Assembly (NCBI RefSeq): GCF_029531845.1
Contig: NZ_JAMBPV010000002.1
Coordinates: 372,001 to 436,000 of the forward strand
DNA length: 64,000 nt
Direction of reading: 5' to 3'
Source: Staphylococcus equorum
Lineage (GTDB): Bacteria; Bacillota; Bacilli; Staphylococcales; Staphylococcaceae
Shown: piece after piece, positions 30,646-40,677 of the stretch
Layout of the letters: every line of letters starts with the position of its first letter
Position numbering within the stretch: position 1 is the first letter of the stretch
Made by a program: the position numbers and the translations under genes
Notes under the pieces: model-generated
Told to the model about the DNA's origin: nothing
What the model saw: the letters and a program-made list of their open reading frames with translations, nothing else
Database searches by the model: none

Positions 30646-31104
30646 TTACTCGTAGTTAGATTGCGGTTGTAGTTCAATATGCGCTCCTAATTGATTTAGA
30701 TCTTGTTCCATTTCAATTTCTGTCTTATAAACACGAAGTGAATCTGAGCCGAATTTATAGATAATAAACTCATCGCCACGTTGACCAGCCAAATATTCAT
30801 CTGTGTAACCCATTCTTTCTAAACCTGAGACTGACATAAACTCTTTTTTATTAATCCAATCAAACACATTTTTCGTTTGACTAAATGGTACATTATTAAG
30901 GATGTCATTATCTTCTACTGAATAACGTTTGCCACCAGTCAAATTTTGCTGAGGTGCTTCATTATTCATAGATGGTTTATCATCATGTACTGGGTTCCAT
31001 TCTTGGTCTTTTAAAAAAGGCGCATATTTTAATGCGAAAAGTACAATTGCTATAATCGCTATGACAGCTATAATGTTTTTTACAATACTGAAAATAAACC
31101 GCAT
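30646..31104 (-). CDS. Membrane-anchored protein, DUF4930-like, unknown function
   Basis: A 152-aa protein with a single N-terminal membrane helix (about 6-27, IAVIAIIAIVLFALKYAPF) and an external or cytosolic soluble domain including GGKRYSVEDNDILNNVPF and GLERMGYTDEYLAGQRGDEF. It resembles the staphylococcal DUF4930 proteins at this locus. No catalytic motif is visible. AGGAGG precedes the ATG. The gene faces the 59-aa membrane peptide across a 147-nt divergent region. Confidence 0.75.
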   Translation of the reverse strand: MRFIFSIVKNIIAVIAIIAIVLFALKYAPFLKDQEWNPVHDDKPSMNNEAPQQNLTGGKRYSVEDNDILNNVPFSQTKNVFDWINKKEFMSVSGLERMGYTDEYLAGQRGDEFIIYKFGSDSLRVYKTEIEMEQDLNQLGAHIELQPQSNYE

Positions 31105-31158
31105 GAACCATCCTCCTATTAAGTCACTCTATATTATAATTTTTTACAATCGAATTAT

Positions 31159-31201
31159 CATCAGTCTCTAGAACTATTTAAAACTTATCTATAGACTGAT
31201 G
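31159..31201. repeat. 9-bp inverted repeat in a divergent intergenic region
   Basis: CATCAGTCT (31159-31167) and AGACTGATG (31193-31201) are perfect complements 25 nt apart, between two divergent genes. It could be a regulator site. Confidence 0.5.
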
Positions 31202-31251
31202 CATCTGCTATATTTTCGTAGTACAATGTTTTTAAAGGGAGTGAATACAGA

Positions 31252-31431
31252 ATGAGTATTTTATCTATAATCCTGCTTGCACTCTTAGTCATACTACTAT
31301 TTAGAGTAGGTTTATCAATTTTAAGATTTATAATATATATTGGGATTATTGTGTTATGTCTATATTTGGGTTACCAAGGGATTCTTTGGTTAATGGAAAA
31401 TTTTAACACTTATTTCAATTTCATAAATTAA
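31252..31431 (+). CDS. Small membrane protein, 59 aa, unknown function
   Basis: The ORF begins MSILSIILLALLVILLFRVG and has two strongly hydrophobic segments (about 2-18 and 23-45) split by an Arg-containing turn. AAGGGAGTG lies 8-9 nt before the ATG and a GC-rich terminator follows the stop at once, so it is likely expressed. It is the only plus-strand gene between rarA and tag. Size and layout could suit a membrane regulator peptide or a type I-toxin-like peptide, but nothing proves either. Confidence 0.7.
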   Translation: MSILSIILLALLVILLFRVGLSILRFIIYIGIIVLCLYLGYQGILWLMENFNTYFNFIN

Positions 31432-31438
31432 AATTTTA

Positions 31439-31475
31439 GCGCTTAAGGATTAAGTTATCCATTAAGCGCATTTTT
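31439..31475 (+). terminator. Terminator of the 59-aa gene
   Basis: GCGCTTAA pairs with TTAAGCGC, with an inner GGAT/ATCC stem, followed by five T residues. Confidence 0.85.
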
Positions 31476-31577
31476 GTGTTATTAGCTTTAAACTTCTAAT
31501 ACTTTCACTTTAAATATGTAAAAATATAAATTACTACTAACAAAACTTAACATATACTATAGAAACTTGTCATTTGC

Positions 31578-31859
31578 TTATTTTCCTACACCATTACTCA
31601 ACACTTGATAAACATAATAACAGCCACTTAATAATAGTGCCCATATTATCGCTACCGCTATAGCACTCAATAAATAAATCCAAATTGAAGTTGATGTATG
31701 ATTAAATACAACGAATAATATAGTTGTAATAACAACCCCGATAACTGAAACAGCTATTGCAACACCCGTTCTTTTCAAATTAATTGCTTGGCGCTTTTTT
31801 GTGAGTTGCATAAGATACACTACAGGTAACAATAACCCGATTAATAAGATACTTCCCAA
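31578..31859 (-). CDS. Small integral membrane protein, unknown function
   Basis: A 93-aa protein with three hydrophobic helices (about 1-19, 32-52 and 59-85) and a basic loop QLTKKRQAINLKRTG between the first two. I take the TTG at 31859 because AAGGAGG lies 7-8 nt upstream; the longer frame would put that ribosome site inside the coding sequence. I do not recognise a family. Confidence 0.7.
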   Translation of the reverse strand: MGSILLIGLLLPVVYLMQLTKKRQAINLKRTGVAIAVSVIGVVITTILFVVFNHTSTSIWIYLLSAIAVAIIWALLLSGCYYVYQVLSNGVGK

Positions 31860-31951
31860 TATATAATCCTCCTTATATAACATCTTGATTATACATTACC
31901 TTGACGCATACCGGAAGATTAATTTACTCCATAAAACAAATATGTCATATG

Positions 31952-31986
31952 TAAAAAAAGACATCCCTTCATAAGCACAGGATGTC
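31952..31986 (-). terminator. Terminator of the aldo/keto reductase gene
   Basis: GACATCC (31986-31980 on the minus strand) pairs with GGATGTC (31966-31960), followed by seven T residues. Confidence 0.85.
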
Positions 31987-32013
31987 ATTAATATATATTG
32001 TTAATTTAAATGC

Positions 32014-32862
32014 TTAAACAAACTCTTCATATTCACGTGGGTTTTGACCTTCAACACGACCGCTTTCACCTTGATCTAAAGCATCAATCTTATCTAAGTC
32101 TTCTTGTTCTAATTCAAAGTCAAGATAATTATAATTTTCTTGTTGATGCACGTCATCACTCGATTTAACAATTGGAAATACATGATTTTGATTAACCCAG
32201 TTAATAATCACTTGAGCGGGCGTACGATCATATTTATCAGCAATAGCTTTAATCGTATCATTCGTAAGAACGTCATTAATTTCGCGACCTAAAGGACTCC
32301 AAGCTTCTGATACAACACCTCTTTTGTCATTTTCTGCTATTAAATCTTTATTATTGAAATACGGGTGTATCTCTATTTGATTAGTAGCTGGCGTAACTCC
32401 TGTCGCTTCAATAATTTCATCTAAATGTTCAGGCATAAAATTAGAAACACCAATCGTTTTAATTAAGCCATATTTCTGAGCATCAACTAACGCTTTCCAA
32501 GCCTCAACGTATTTACCTTGTTTAGGATTCGGCCAATGTATTAAATATTTATCAAAATAGTCTAAGCCCGTACGATAAAGTGATTCTTGAATAAGATTAA
32601 TCGCTTTATCATATTCATGTGCAGCGCCTGGTAATTTAGCACTTACATAAATCTGTTCTCGAGGTATTGACGAACGACGAATTGCTTCGCCTACCATGCC
32701 TTCATTATTATAATTTGTTGAAGTATCTATTAAGCTATAGCCAATATCAATTGCATTCATTACTTGGTTAACGCCTTTTCCACCTTGAATATTAACCGTT
32801 CCTAATCCTATATGAGGTAAAGTTGATCCATCATTTAAACGAAACTCATCATACATTGTCAT
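32014..32862 (-). CDS. Aldo/keto reductase
   Basis: A 282-aa NADPH-dependent (alpha/beta)8 oxidoreductase. Catalytic residues appear in LIDTSTNYNNEG (Asp and Tyr), VSAKLPG (Lys) and YLIHWPNP (His); the cofactor site is in FPIVKSSDDVHQQENYNY. It is close to the Bacillus YtbE/YvgN type that reduces aldehydes such as methylglyoxal, but the substrate cannot be fixed from sequence. AGGA precedes the ATG. Monocistronic with its own terminator. Confidence 0.9.
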   Translation of the reverse strand: MTMYDEFRLNDGSTLPHIGLGTVNIQGGKGVNQVMNAIDIGYSLIDTSTNYNNEGMVGEAIRRSSIPREQIYVSAKLPGAAHEYDKAINLIQESLYRTGLDYFDKYLIHWPNPKQGKYVEAWKALVDAQKYGLIKTIGVSNFMPEHLDEIIEATGVTPATNQIEIHPYFNNKDLIAENDKRGVVSEAWSPLGREINDVLTNDTIKAIADKYDRTPAQVIINWVNQNHVFPIVKSSDDVHQQENYNYLDFELEQEDLDKIDALDQGESGRVEGQNPREYEEFV

Positions 32863-33022
32863 TGATAATCCTACCCTTCTTTCATGTATTTAAAAATCAG
32901 CATAAATAAGTTGATTATATATAACCATTACTTTCTATTTCTACCCTTTTTACCGTTTTAATAATCTGTTATAAATGTTTGTTCTATGTAATTTTATAAA
33001 TAATAATTTCAATTAATAAACT

Positions 33023-33700
33023 TCAATCAAAATACCCTTCTTCAACCATGCTTAAATAAGTATGATCACCTATAATAATGTGGTCTAATAAGTCAATTCC
33101 TAGCATTTGACCACATTCTTTTAATCTTTCAGTAGTTTTAATATCTTCGTTTGAAGGCGTAACGTCACCTGAAGGATGGTTATGTAATACAATAATGGCG
33201 TTACTCGCACATTTAACAGCCTCACTAAATACTTCTCTTGGATGTACAATTGAGCTATTTAAAGTGCCAATAAATATGGTCTTTTGCTTAATAATTACGT
33301 TTTTAGAATTTAAAAACAGCGCTATAAATTTCTCTTGTGTCAAATGCTCCATTTTTCCCATCATGAAATCTGCGACATCTTTAGGGCTTGAAATTTGAAT
33401 CTTATCGTCTACGCTACCTGAATGCATGCGCTCTCCTAACTCAAATGCTGCTTTCAAAATAAGCGCTTTATATAAACCTACACCTTTGATTTTATTTAAG
33501 TCACTGATAGATAACCTTTTTAATTCTTTTAAGTTATCAACTGTCTTCAACAATTCGTTTGCAATATCTAAACTCGAATTCCCTTTTCGACCAGTATTAA
33601 TTAGTATGGCTAATAACTCAGCATGCGATAAATGCGAGGCACCATGACTTAATAAACGTTCTCTCGGTTTCTGATTATCTGCTAGTTCATTTATTCTCAA
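33023..33700 (-). CDS. radC: RadC family protein (JAB/MPN domain)
   Basis: A 225-aa protein with an N-terminal helix-hairpin-helix region (about 1-100, [15 protein letters not shown]) and a C-terminal JAB-type metal-binding domain with [16 protein letters not shown]. Historically called a DNA repair protein, its real activity is unsettled. The start is TTG, preceded by AGGAGAGG and overlapping the comC stop by 4 nt (TTGA). Confidence 0.92.
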   Translation of the reverse strand: MRINELADNQKPRERLLSHGASHLSHAELLAILINTGRKGNSSLDIANELLKTVDNLKELKRLSISDLNKIKGVGLYKALILKAAFELGERMHSGSVDDKIQISSPKDVADFMMGKMEHLTQEKFIALFLNSKNVIIKQKTIFIGTLNSSIVHPREVFSEAVKCASNAIIVLHNHPSGDVTPSNEDIKTTERLKECGQMLGIDLLDHIIIGDHTYLSMVEEGYFD

Positions 33701-34401
33701 ATTAGACCCTCTCCTAAAGTTAAATATTGATGAGATACCATCGTTAAATTAAAAGCAACAAAAATAAAAGGTATAAGTGGTATTCTTTGTTTTAAATTAC
33801 GAAAAAGTATCATACTAACTAAAGCAAAAATCCCTCCACAAATAAATGTGAAAAGCATTGTTAACACAAAATCTGGATATGGTAATAAATAAGAGAGCAA
33901 TGAAAAGAGAAGTATGTCACCGTAACCAATGCCGTGACGTATTAAAAAATAAAAAAGGTGTAATATCATAGTCATGATTAAGAAATGGTATACATTTCCT
34001 TGTGCAATAAAGTAGGCACATAACGAAAATATAATGAATAGATGGAGTGGCAACGTAAAAGTTTTGATGTCATACATAGTAAATACAAGCAAGAATATAT
34101 AAACAAGTAAAAAAGTGGCGTGATCTAAAGACAATGATAAGTAAGAAAGTACAAATGCAGGAACAATCGATAACAATTCTCCAATTAAATATAACGAACT
34201 CAACTTACTTTGACAGCATTTACTTCTTCCTTTTAGACACAAAAAACTTATAATTGGTATCATTTCGATAAATTTAAGTTCTTTATGACAATAATCACAA
34301 CGAGAGCGTGACACAAAGTAATTTAACTTTAATTGAGTCACATAACTCAGCTGATACAAATAGCTAAATAGAACTGGACATAATAAAAGTTGTTTAATCA
34401 A
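33697..34401 (-). CDS. comC: Type IV prepilin peptidase ComC
   Basis: A 234-aa membrane aspartyl protease that cleaves and methylates competence pseudopilins (ComGC and others). It has about seven membrane helices. The two catalytic aspartates are visible: Asp111 in [12 protein letters not shown] and Asp162 in the GxGD motif [10 protein letters not shown]. Cysteines at 35 and 38 (RCDYC) fit the zinc motif, while the second pair is adjacent (KCCQ, 62-63). The frame is intact. The start is TTG with AAGGAGG 7 nt upstream. Coupled to radC by a 4-nt overlap. Confidence 0.92.
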   Translation of the reverse strand: MIKQLLLCPVLFSYLYQLSYVTQLKLNYFVSRSRCDYCHKELKFIEMIPIISFLCLKGRSKCCQSKLSSLYLIGELLSIVPAFVLSYLSLSLDHATFLLVYIFLLVFTMYDIKTFTLPLHLFIIFSLCAYFIAQGNVYHFLIMTMILHLFYFLIRHGIGYGDILLFSLLSYLLPYPDFVLTMLFTFICGGIFALVSMILFRNLKQRIPLIPFIFVAFNLTMVSHQYLTLGEGLI

Positions 34402-34421
34402 TGATGTACCTCCTTATAAAG

Positions 34422-34430
34422 ATTATATCA
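34422..34430 (-). promoter_or_regulatory. Extended -10 promoter of comC-radC
   Basis: On the minus strand TGATATAAT (34430-34422) is an extended -10; the -35 at 17 nt is only TTATTA. The start site would be about 15 nt from the ribosome site. Confidence 0.5.
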
Positions 34431-34710
34431 CGTCCTATTTAATTTAATAACAAAATTATCACTTTATTGTTTTTTCCAATTGTAAGCTTGTTAAAATAAA
34501 ATTTCAGTACACAAAAAGCGCATTAACCTCTACTGTTTAAATGGTTAACCAAATAAATTAAGAAGAGTTTATGCGCTTATATATAATAATTATAAATACA
34601 TTTAACTATGGCATACAGAAAGACAGAATCAGTCACTCTGTATTTATTTATTAAAATGCTATGTGTTGTAGTTACTGTTTTAAAAGAAAGCTAATCATCA
34701 TTTTTCGATA
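34431..34710. other. Intergenic region between comC and the synthase-like gene
   Basis: Holds a terminator-like hairpin (34514-34578) and otherwise AT-rich sequence with no convincing ORF. Confidence 0.6.
34512..34578 (-). terminator. Terminator-like hairpin after the squalene/phytoene-synthase-like gene
   Basis: Minus strand AGCGCATAAACTC pairs imperfectly with GAGGTTAATGCGCT and is followed by TTTTTG. An inner GGTTAACC element adds a second fold. Confidence 0.65.
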
Positions 34711-35529
34711 CTATTTTTTCTTAACTTCTTCCACTGTTTCTTCCACTTCTTTACGTGTTATTTTTTCACGACCATTTTTCATGGCTTTTAAAGATTTATG
34801 CGCAAGAGCTAAAGGTAAACGCGCGAATAATATAATCGTTCTCTTATTGATTGAATCGATATATGCATCTGCTTTTGCTAAGTTTTCATCTGCATAATCA
34901 AACAGGTCTGCACGAGTCCAACCATCAGGTACAAAACTCACACCACGTTCATCTAAATCTTCTTTTTCATTTCGTAAAATATTGACAGCTTGAAGTCCAC
35001 GCCCGTAACCAATGGCTAAATCGCGATCTGTTTTTTCACCAGCACACAATTCCCATAGTTCTGACAGCATGACACCAACACGTCCTGCAACGTAATATGT
35101 ATATTCATCTAAATCTTCGCGCGTATGAACATCCCAGTTTGCTTTCGCCCATTTAGCCATACCGAATGCCATTTCGCTTGAACAATCTAAAACGATTGGC
35201 AACGTTCTGTCAGGACATGCGTCTATCCACTCACCTAAACGGAGTGTGACTTCAGGCATGATATCTTTCACGGGACTAAGAATCTCTAGATATTTTTCTT
35301 CATCGAAAGGTTCTTTAAACAATTCACTCACTTGCATTAAAATTGTATATTTTAAATCATTATCTACTTCTTCATGATCCTCAATCTCATCAATTGCTCG
35401 TAGTATTAAATATGCAGATGCTACTGAATGCTTTAATTCTTTTTCTAAAAAGGTAATTGGAATATAAAACGTACGACTTGTTTCTTTTAGTACGCGCATT
35501 GCATCCTTTGGAAATTTCTTTTCTGTCAT
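34711..35529 (-). CDS. Squalene/phytoene synthase family protein with altered second Asp motif
   Basis: A 272-aa all-helical isoprenoid synthase-fold protein. The family joins two prenyl diphosphates head to head (FPP to squalene or dehydrosqualene, GGPP to phytoene). The first aspartate motif is present as DEIED (47-51, in RAIDEIEDHEE). At the second, where DxxED is expected, the sequence reads NEKED (187-191, in NILRNEKEDLDERG), so the first Asp is Asn. VAGRVGVMLSELWE matches the VAGxVG motif. GGGAGG precedes the ATG. No desaturase, glycosyltransferase or other carotenoid gene lies nearby, so it is not part of a crtOPQMN-type cluster here. Activity and product are unknown. Confidence 0.85.
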   Translation of the reverse strand: MTEKKFPKDAMRVLKETSRTFYIPITFLEKELKHSVASAYLILRAIDEIEDHEEVDNDLKYTILMQVSELFKEPFDEEKYLEILSPVKDIMPEVTLRLGEWIDACPDRTLPIVLDCSSEMAFGMAKWAKANWDVHTREDLDEYTYYVAGRVGVMLSELWELCAGEKTDRDLAIGYGRGLQAVNILRNEKEDLDERGVSFVPDGWTRADLFDYADENLAKADAYIDSINKRTIILFARLPLALAHKSLKAMKNGREKITRKEVEETVEEVKKK

Positions 35530-35850
35530 GTTAATCTTTCCCTCCCTTTTTTAAATACTATCATATTATTACAAATTAAAATAGGAATTGCTAAATAGAT
35601 AAAAAAAGCATCAATAATTATTTGTATTAAACGATGCATTAATCACAATTTACACAAATCCAAAAAATAAATCTTCAATTTTAAAAATTTCCATAAAACT
35701 TCTATATCAAAAAAAGCCAGTTACTTTTACATTAAAGTCAGAATAAATCATTAATCCTGACCCAATAGCGCAAAATAATAACTAGCTCTCTTATTGAATA
35801 AATCTTTATTTAATTAAAATCAGCACAGATTAACTGTTGTTTAATAAAAT
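35530..35850. other. Intergenic region after folC
   Basis: AT-rich, 321 nt, without an ORF worth naming. A weak hairpin with a seven-base T-run on the minus strand (35601-35637, five-bp GCATC stem) may end the valS-folC transcript; a second T-run follows a poorer hairpin near 35707-35745. Confidence 0.5.
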
Positions 35851-37113
35851 TTAAAAATTAACTTTCGCTTTAACTTCACTAATGAAATATAAACTTCCAG
35901 TTATGATTAATCCATCGCCTTTATATGTTTCAATAAACTTCACATAATCATCAACGAGTTCTTTTTGATCAAATCGTATTGCTTCAAAAATATCGTCTTT
36001 AGTTAATGCTCTAGGAAAATCAAAATCTGTAACATAAAACGTTGTAGCAATTGTTTTAAGTTGATCTACCATCGTGTTAATTGGTTTCCCCTTCACTGCA
36101 GAAAACAAAATATCCAGACTATCAACGTGGTAATAACCTTTTATCGTACTAATCAAAGCCTCAACACTTTCAACATTATGTGCGCCATCAACAATCATCA
36201 ATGGCTTTTCTTTAACTTGCTCAATTCTCCCAGTCCAGCTTACTGATTCAATGCCATCAATCATCTTATTGAAATCTAAATCAACAATGCCTGATTCGTT
36301 TAGTTCAATAAGCGCAGTTATTGCTAAAGCTGCATTTTCTTTTTGATGCTCGCCCAACATGTTTAATAGTAAGGTTTCTAATTCATAGTCTTTATAACGA
36401 TAAGTAAATTCCTCTTCTTGTGAAACGATACTAATATCGCGATCAAATTCTATGCCTTCAGTATTCTGTTGCTCAACGCAACCACGAATCACTCTAAGTG
36501 CATCTTCATTTTTCACTGCATAGATAATTGGTATGTCGGGTTTGACGATTGCACCTTTATCTTTTGCTATTTCAGTATAAGTATCCCCTAAAATTTCAGT
36601 ATGATCTAATCCTATACTTGTTAGAATTGTTAATATCGGTTTAAACACGTTTGTTGAATCATTTTTGATCCCTAACCCCGCTTCAACTATTACAAAATCA
36701 ACTGGGTGTAATTCACCAAAGTATAAAAACATCATCGTAGTAATGATTTCAAATTCAGTGGCTGTTCCAAGCTCTGTTTCAACTTCTAATGCTTCGCTTA
36801 CTGGTTTTACTTTTTGAACTAATTCCACAATATTGTCATCACTAATCGGTATCCCATTTAAACTTATACGCTCATTAAAGGTTTCAATAAATGGCGAAGT
36901 GAAAGTACCCACTTCATATCCATTATCAACAAGCGCTGACCTTAAATATGCAACTGTGGATCCTTTTCCATTCGTGCCACCTACATGAATACCATTTATA
37001 TTAAATTGAGGATTGTTTAATCGTTCTAACATCCATTCCATACGCTTAACGCCGGGTTTAATGCCAAATTTAGTTCTTTCATGTATCCAATATAAGCTAT
37101 CTAGGTAATTCAT
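35851..37113 (-). CDS. folC: Folylpolyglutamate synthase / dihydrofolate synthase FolC
   Basis: A 420-aa Mur-ligase-fold enzyme that adds glutamate to dihydropteroate or folates. Visible: ATP loop HVGGTNGKGSTVAYL (about 42-56), FTSPFIETFNERI, IVEAGLGIKNDSTN and the C-terminal DGAHNVESVEAL. AGGAG precedes the ATG. It follows valS by 11 nt and is co-transcribed from the valS T-box leader. Confidence 0.94.
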   Translation of the reverse strand: MNYLDSLYWIHERTKFGIKPGVKRMEWMLERLNNPQFNINGIHVGGTNGKGSTVAYLRSALVDNGYEVGTFTSPFIETFNERISLNGIPISDDNIVELVQKVKPVSEALEVETELGTATEFEIITTMMFLYFGELHPVDFVIVEAGLGIKNDSTNVFKPILTILTSIGLDHTEILGDTYTEIAKDKGAIVKPDIPIIYAVKNEDALRVIRGCVEQQNTEGIEFDRDISIVSQEEEFTYRYKDYELETLLLNMLGEHQKENAALAITALIELNESGIVDLDFNKMIDGIESVSWTGRIEQVKEKPLMIVDGAHNVESVEALISTIKGYYHVDSLDILFSAVKGKPINTMVDQLKTIATTFYVTDFDFPRALTKDDIFEAIRFDQKELVDDYVKFIETYKGDGLIITGSLYFISEVKAKVNF

Positions 37114-37124
37114 GTTTAGGACTC

Positions 37125-39755
37125 CTATGCTTTTAATTGATTAATTCGTAATTTTACACCCTCGTATTTTTCTTGATACGTTTGTTTTTTCTCACGCTCT
37201 TCATTGATTACTTTTTCAGGTGCTTTATTAACGAAGTTATCGTTTGCTAATTTTTTATTAACACGATCCAATTCTTTTTCCCATTTCCCAAGTTCGTTTT
37301 CTAGTCTCTCAATCTCTTTATCCATATCGATTAAACCTTCAAGTGGTAAGACAACTTCACCAGCTGTAGTAATAGATGTCATTGCTTTTTCAGGTATTTC
37401 AACTGATATATCTATTGTAAGTTCACTAGGATGACAGAATCTATCTATATAATTTGAATTATTTAATAGCGTATCTTTAATATTTTCATCTTTTGCTTTA
37501 ATGAAAATAGGTATTGCTTTAGATAATGGTGTGTTTACTTCCAAGCGCGATTGTCTAACAGATTTAATTATTTCAACAAGTTGTTGCATCGTTTCTTTAC
37601 TTTCATCAAAAATCAACGCTTCGTTTACTTTAGGCCAAGGTGCATTAACAATTGTTTCACCTTCATGTGGCAGATTTTGCCATATTTGTTCAGTCACAAA
37701 TGGCATGAATGGGTGTAACATTCTCATTGTATTATCTAAAACATAAGTTAGTACAGAACGCGTTACTTGTTTCTGCGCTTCATCATCGCTATTCATTGGT
37801 ATCTTACTCATTTCAATATACCAATCACAGAAATCATCCCAAATGAAGTTATAAAGCGTACGACCAACTTCACCAAACTCGTATTTGTCACTTAAATTAG
37901 TAACATTAGCAATCGTTTCATTTAAACGCGTTAAAATCCACTTATCTGCTAATGATAGATTACCTGATAAGTCTACATCTTCAACTTTAAAATCATCGCC
38001 AATATTCATTAAACTAAATCGAGCTGCATTCCAAATTTTATTGATAAAATTCCATACAGATTCTACTTTTTCAGTAGAGTAACGTAAATCATGACCTGGT
38101 GAAGATCCAGTTGCTAAGAAATATCTTAGACTATCTGCACCATACTCGTCGATAACATCCATTGGATCAACACCATTACCTAGAGATTTACTCATTTTAC
38201 GTCCATCTTCTGCACGGACCAATCCATGTAATAATACATCATCGAAAGGTCGTTTTCCAGTAAATTCTAATCCTTGGAAGATCATTCTTGCCACCCAGAA
38301 GAAGATAATGTCATAACCGGTTACTAATGCATTCGTTGGGAAGTAGCGTTGGAAGTCTTCAGCTTCAACGTCTGGCCAACCTAACGTCGAAAATGGCCAT
38401 AATGCACTAGAGAACCATGTATCTAATACGTCTTCATCTTGTGTCCAATTTTCAATATCTTCTGGTGCTGCTTCACCCACGTAAATTTCGCCAGTTTCAT
38501 TGTGGTACCATGCAGGAATTTGATGTCCCCACCATAATTGACGTGAAATTGTCCAATCTCTAATTTCTTCCATCCAACGGTTAAATGTTTTTTCAAATCT
38601 TTCAGGTACAAAATCGATTCTATCATCCGCTTTTTGATTATCTAATGCTTGTTCTGCTAAAGGTTTCATTTTTACGAACCATTGTGTAGATAAATAAGGT
38701 TCTACAACTGCACCAGAACGCTCAGAATGACCAACAGAATGTTCATGCTCTTCTATTTTAATAACTAAACCTTCTGATTCTAAATCTTTTACCAGCTGTT
38801 CGCGACAGTCAAATCTATCCAAACCTTCATATTTACCAGCTTTGTCATTCATCTTACCAGATTCATCCATTACAATAATGCGCTCTAAGTCATGACGGTT
38901 ACCGATTTCAAAGTCATTTGGATCATGTGCGGGTGTCACTTTCATTGCACCACTACCAAATTCAATATCCACGTAATCGTCTGCTAAGACAGGCAATTCT
39001 CTACCAAGGATTGGAAGAATAACTTTTTTGCCTATGACATCTTTATAACGGTCATCATTAGGATTCACAACAATCGCTGTATCACCTAACATTGTTTCTG
39101 GACGTGTCGTAGCGATTTCTATATATCCTTCGCCATCTGCATAAGGATATTTAAAATGATAAAATTTGCCCTGTACGTCTTCATGAATAACTTCAATATC
39201 TGATAATGCAGTACGCGCAATAGGATCCCAATTTATAATATATTCTCCGCGATAGATTAAATCTTTCTTATACATATCAACGAATACTTTATTAACTGCT
39301 TTACTCAATCCATCATCTAATGTAAATCTTTCTCTGCTGTAATCTAAACCCAGTCCTAGTTTAGCCCACTGTTTTCTTATAAATGTAGCGTATTCTTCTT
39401 TCCAATCCCATGCTTGTTCAAGGAATTTTTCACGTCCTAAATCATGACGAGATAATCCTTGTTCATTTAATTTAGCTTCTACTTTTGCTTGTGTCGCTAT
39501 ACCAGCATGGTCCATACCAGGCAAATACAAAGTATCATAACCCTGCATACGTTTCATACGTGTAAGTATATCTTGTAACGTTGTATCCCATGCATGCCCT
39601 AGATGTAGTTTACCAGTTACATTGGGTGGTGGAATAACAATTGTGTATGTTTCTTTTGTATTATCTTCAGAAGCTTTAAAATAGCCTTTATCAAGCCATT
39701 TCTCATAGCGCCCTGACTCAACTTCGTTCGGATTATATTTTGGTTTCATTTCCAT
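37125..39755 (-). CDS. valS: Valyl-tRNA synthetase
   Basis: An 876-aa class Ia synthetase charging tRNA-Val. Visible: HIGH-type motif [15 protein letters not shown] near residue 50, an editing CP1 domain (about 190-330, including [12 protein letters not shown]), [16 protein letters not shown] [14 protein letters not shown], the KMSKS motif [11 protein letters not shown], an anticodon-binding domain and a C-terminal coiled coil (about 808-876). AAGGAGG precedes the ATG. Lead gene of valS-folC. Confidence 0.97.
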   Translation of the reverse strand: MEMKPKYNPNEVESGRYEKWLDKGYFKASEDNTKETYTIVIPPPNVTGKLHLGHAWDTTLQDILTRMKRMQGYDTLYLPGMDHAGIATQAKVEAKLNEQGLSRHDLGREKFLEQAWDWKEEYATFIRKQWAKLGLGLDYSRERFTLDDGLSKAVNKVFVDMYKKDLIYRGEYIINWDPIARTALSDIEVIHEDVQGKFYHFKYPYADGEGYIEIATTRPETMLGDTAIVVNPNDDRYKDVIGKKVILPILGRELPVLADDYVDIEFGSGAMKVTPAHDPNDFEIGNRHDLERIIVMDESGKMNDKAGKYEGLDRFDCREQLVKDLESEGLVIKIEEHEHSVGHSERSGAVVEPYLSTQWFVKMKPLAEQALDNQKADDRIDFVPERFEKTFNRWMEEIRDWTISRQLWWGHQIPAWYHNETGEIYVGEAAPEDIENWTQDEDVLDTWFSSALWPFSTLGWPDVEAEDFQRYFPTNALVTGYDIIFFWVARMIFQGLEFTGKRPFDDVLLHGLVRAEDGRKMSKSLGNGVDPMDVIDEYGADSLRYFLATGSSPGHDLRYSTEKVESVWNFINKIWNAARFSLMNIGDDFKVEDVDLSGNLSLADKWILTRLNETIANVTNLSDKYEFGEVGRTLYNFIWDDFCDWYIEMSKIPMNSDDEAQKQVTRSVLTYVLDNTMRMLHPFMPFVTEQIWQNLPHEGETIVNAPWPKVNEALIFDESKETMQQLVEIIKSVRQSRLEVNTPLSKAIPIFIKAKDENIKDTLLNNSNYIDRFCHPSELTIDISVEIPEKAMTSITTAGEVVLPLEGLIDMDKEIERLENELGKWEKELDRVNKKLANDNFVNKAPEKVINEEREKKQTYQEKYEGVKLRINQLKA

Positions 39756-39775
39756 TCGTTAAAATCCTCCTTAAA

Positions 39776-39812
39776 ATAAAAAATCCGCCCTATAAATATA
39801 TAGGACGGATTT
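39776..39812 (-). terminator. Attenuator terminator of the valS T-box
   Basis: Stem AAATCCGTCCTATA (39812-39799) with TATAGGGCGGATTT (39794-39781), one mismatch-tolerant pair, followed by a T-run. Confidence 0.92.
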
Positions 39813-40044
39813 CCCGTGGTACCACCTAAATTCAAGAAATTAGTTCACCAATTTCAAGCACTTAAAATTATGATTAACGCTCAAACACGCTTTAACCTAT
39901 TTTACATACAATTACATTGTAATATTTCAGCTAAAGTTCAATGTGGGCTACCTTCAATAAGTTAAACTGTACATTTTCAGCAAACATGTACTCTCTGTTA
40001 AATCTAAGCCTATTTACTCTTCCCAGTAGACAATATTTCTTTAC
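39776..40044 (-). promoter_or_regulatory. T-box riboswitch leader of valS-folC
   Basis: The minus strand has the T-box core TAGGTGGTACCACGGG (39828-39813) and a terminator (39812-39781), preceded by a ~210-nt stem I to III region. By gene context it senses uncharged tRNA-Val; I did not fix the specifier codon. Confidence 0.92.
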
Positions 40045-40050
40045 CTAATT

Positions 40051-40079
40051 ATAGTATAATGGATATTAAGATAAGTCAA
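40051..40079 (-). promoter_or_regulatory. Promoter of valS-folC
   Basis: Minus strand -35 TTGACT (40079-40074), 17-nt spacer, -10 TACTAT (40056-40051). The start near 40044 leaves a ~290-nt T-box leader. Confidence 0.65.
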
Positions 40080-40098
40080 TGGAATGGAGTGAAAATAT

Positions 40099-40677
40099 AT
40101 GAATGAATGCGCATTTGGTACAAAAGATCCTACCTATCTCGAATATCATGATGAAGTATGGGGTCAACCACTTTACGATAGTTTAAAATTATTTAAACTC
40201 ATGGCATTAGAATCACAACATGCCGGTCTTTCCTGGTTAACAATTTTAAAGAAAAAAGAATCGTATGAAGAAGCTTTTTATGACTTTGATCCAGTGCTTA
40301 TCTCTAAAATGACTTCTGATGATATAGAACAGTTAATGACATTTCCTAATATCGTTCATAATAGAAAAAAGATAGAGGCTATTGTCGGACAAGCTAAAGG
40401 ATATTTTGAAATAACAAAAGATTACGGAAGTTTCAGTGATTTTCTATGGTCATACGTAGATTACCAACCTATCGATTGTGGATATACCAATCCAAATGAT
40501 CGTATAACTGTAGACGCGCGCGCAACGGAATTATCAAAAATGTTAAAGCGTTATGGTTTTAAATTTTTAGGGCCAGTGACAGTCTATTCATTTCTAGAAG
40601 CTGCTGGTTTGTATAATGCACACATGCAGGCATGTCCTAATAACCCAAAATATTATCACGGTAAAGGCTTTAGTTAG
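40099..40677 (+). CDS. tag: DNA-3-methyladenine glycosylase I
   Basis: A 192-aa base-excision repair enzyme that removes 3-methyladenine. The zinc-snap residues are all visible: Cys4, His17, His175 and Cys179. GLSWLTILKKKESYEEAF and the catalytic region near Glu38 (ALESQHAGLSW) match the family. GGAGTG precedes the ATG. Its promoter overlaps the upstream side of the valS promoter, so the two are divergent; a bidirectional terminator follows about 100 nt downstream. Confidence 0.95.
   Translation: MNECAFGTKDPTYLEYHDEVWGQPLYDSLKLFKLMALESQHAGLSWLTILKKKESYEEAFYDFDPVLISKMTSDDIEQLMTFPNIVHNRKKIEAIVGQAKGYFEITKDYGSFSDFLWSYVDYQPIDCGYTNPNDRITVDARATELSKMLKRYGFKFLGPVTVYSFLEAAGLYNAHMQACPNNPKYYHGKGFS

Noticed and set aside
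34512..34578. Long hairpin with GCGCAT arms as a possible small RNA
   Set aside because: It is followed by a T-run just past a minus-strand gene, so a terminator is the simpler reading.
37125..39755. Long plus-strand ORFs opposite valS and other large genes
   Set aside because: They are shadows of highly conserved minus-strand genes and lack ribosome sites.
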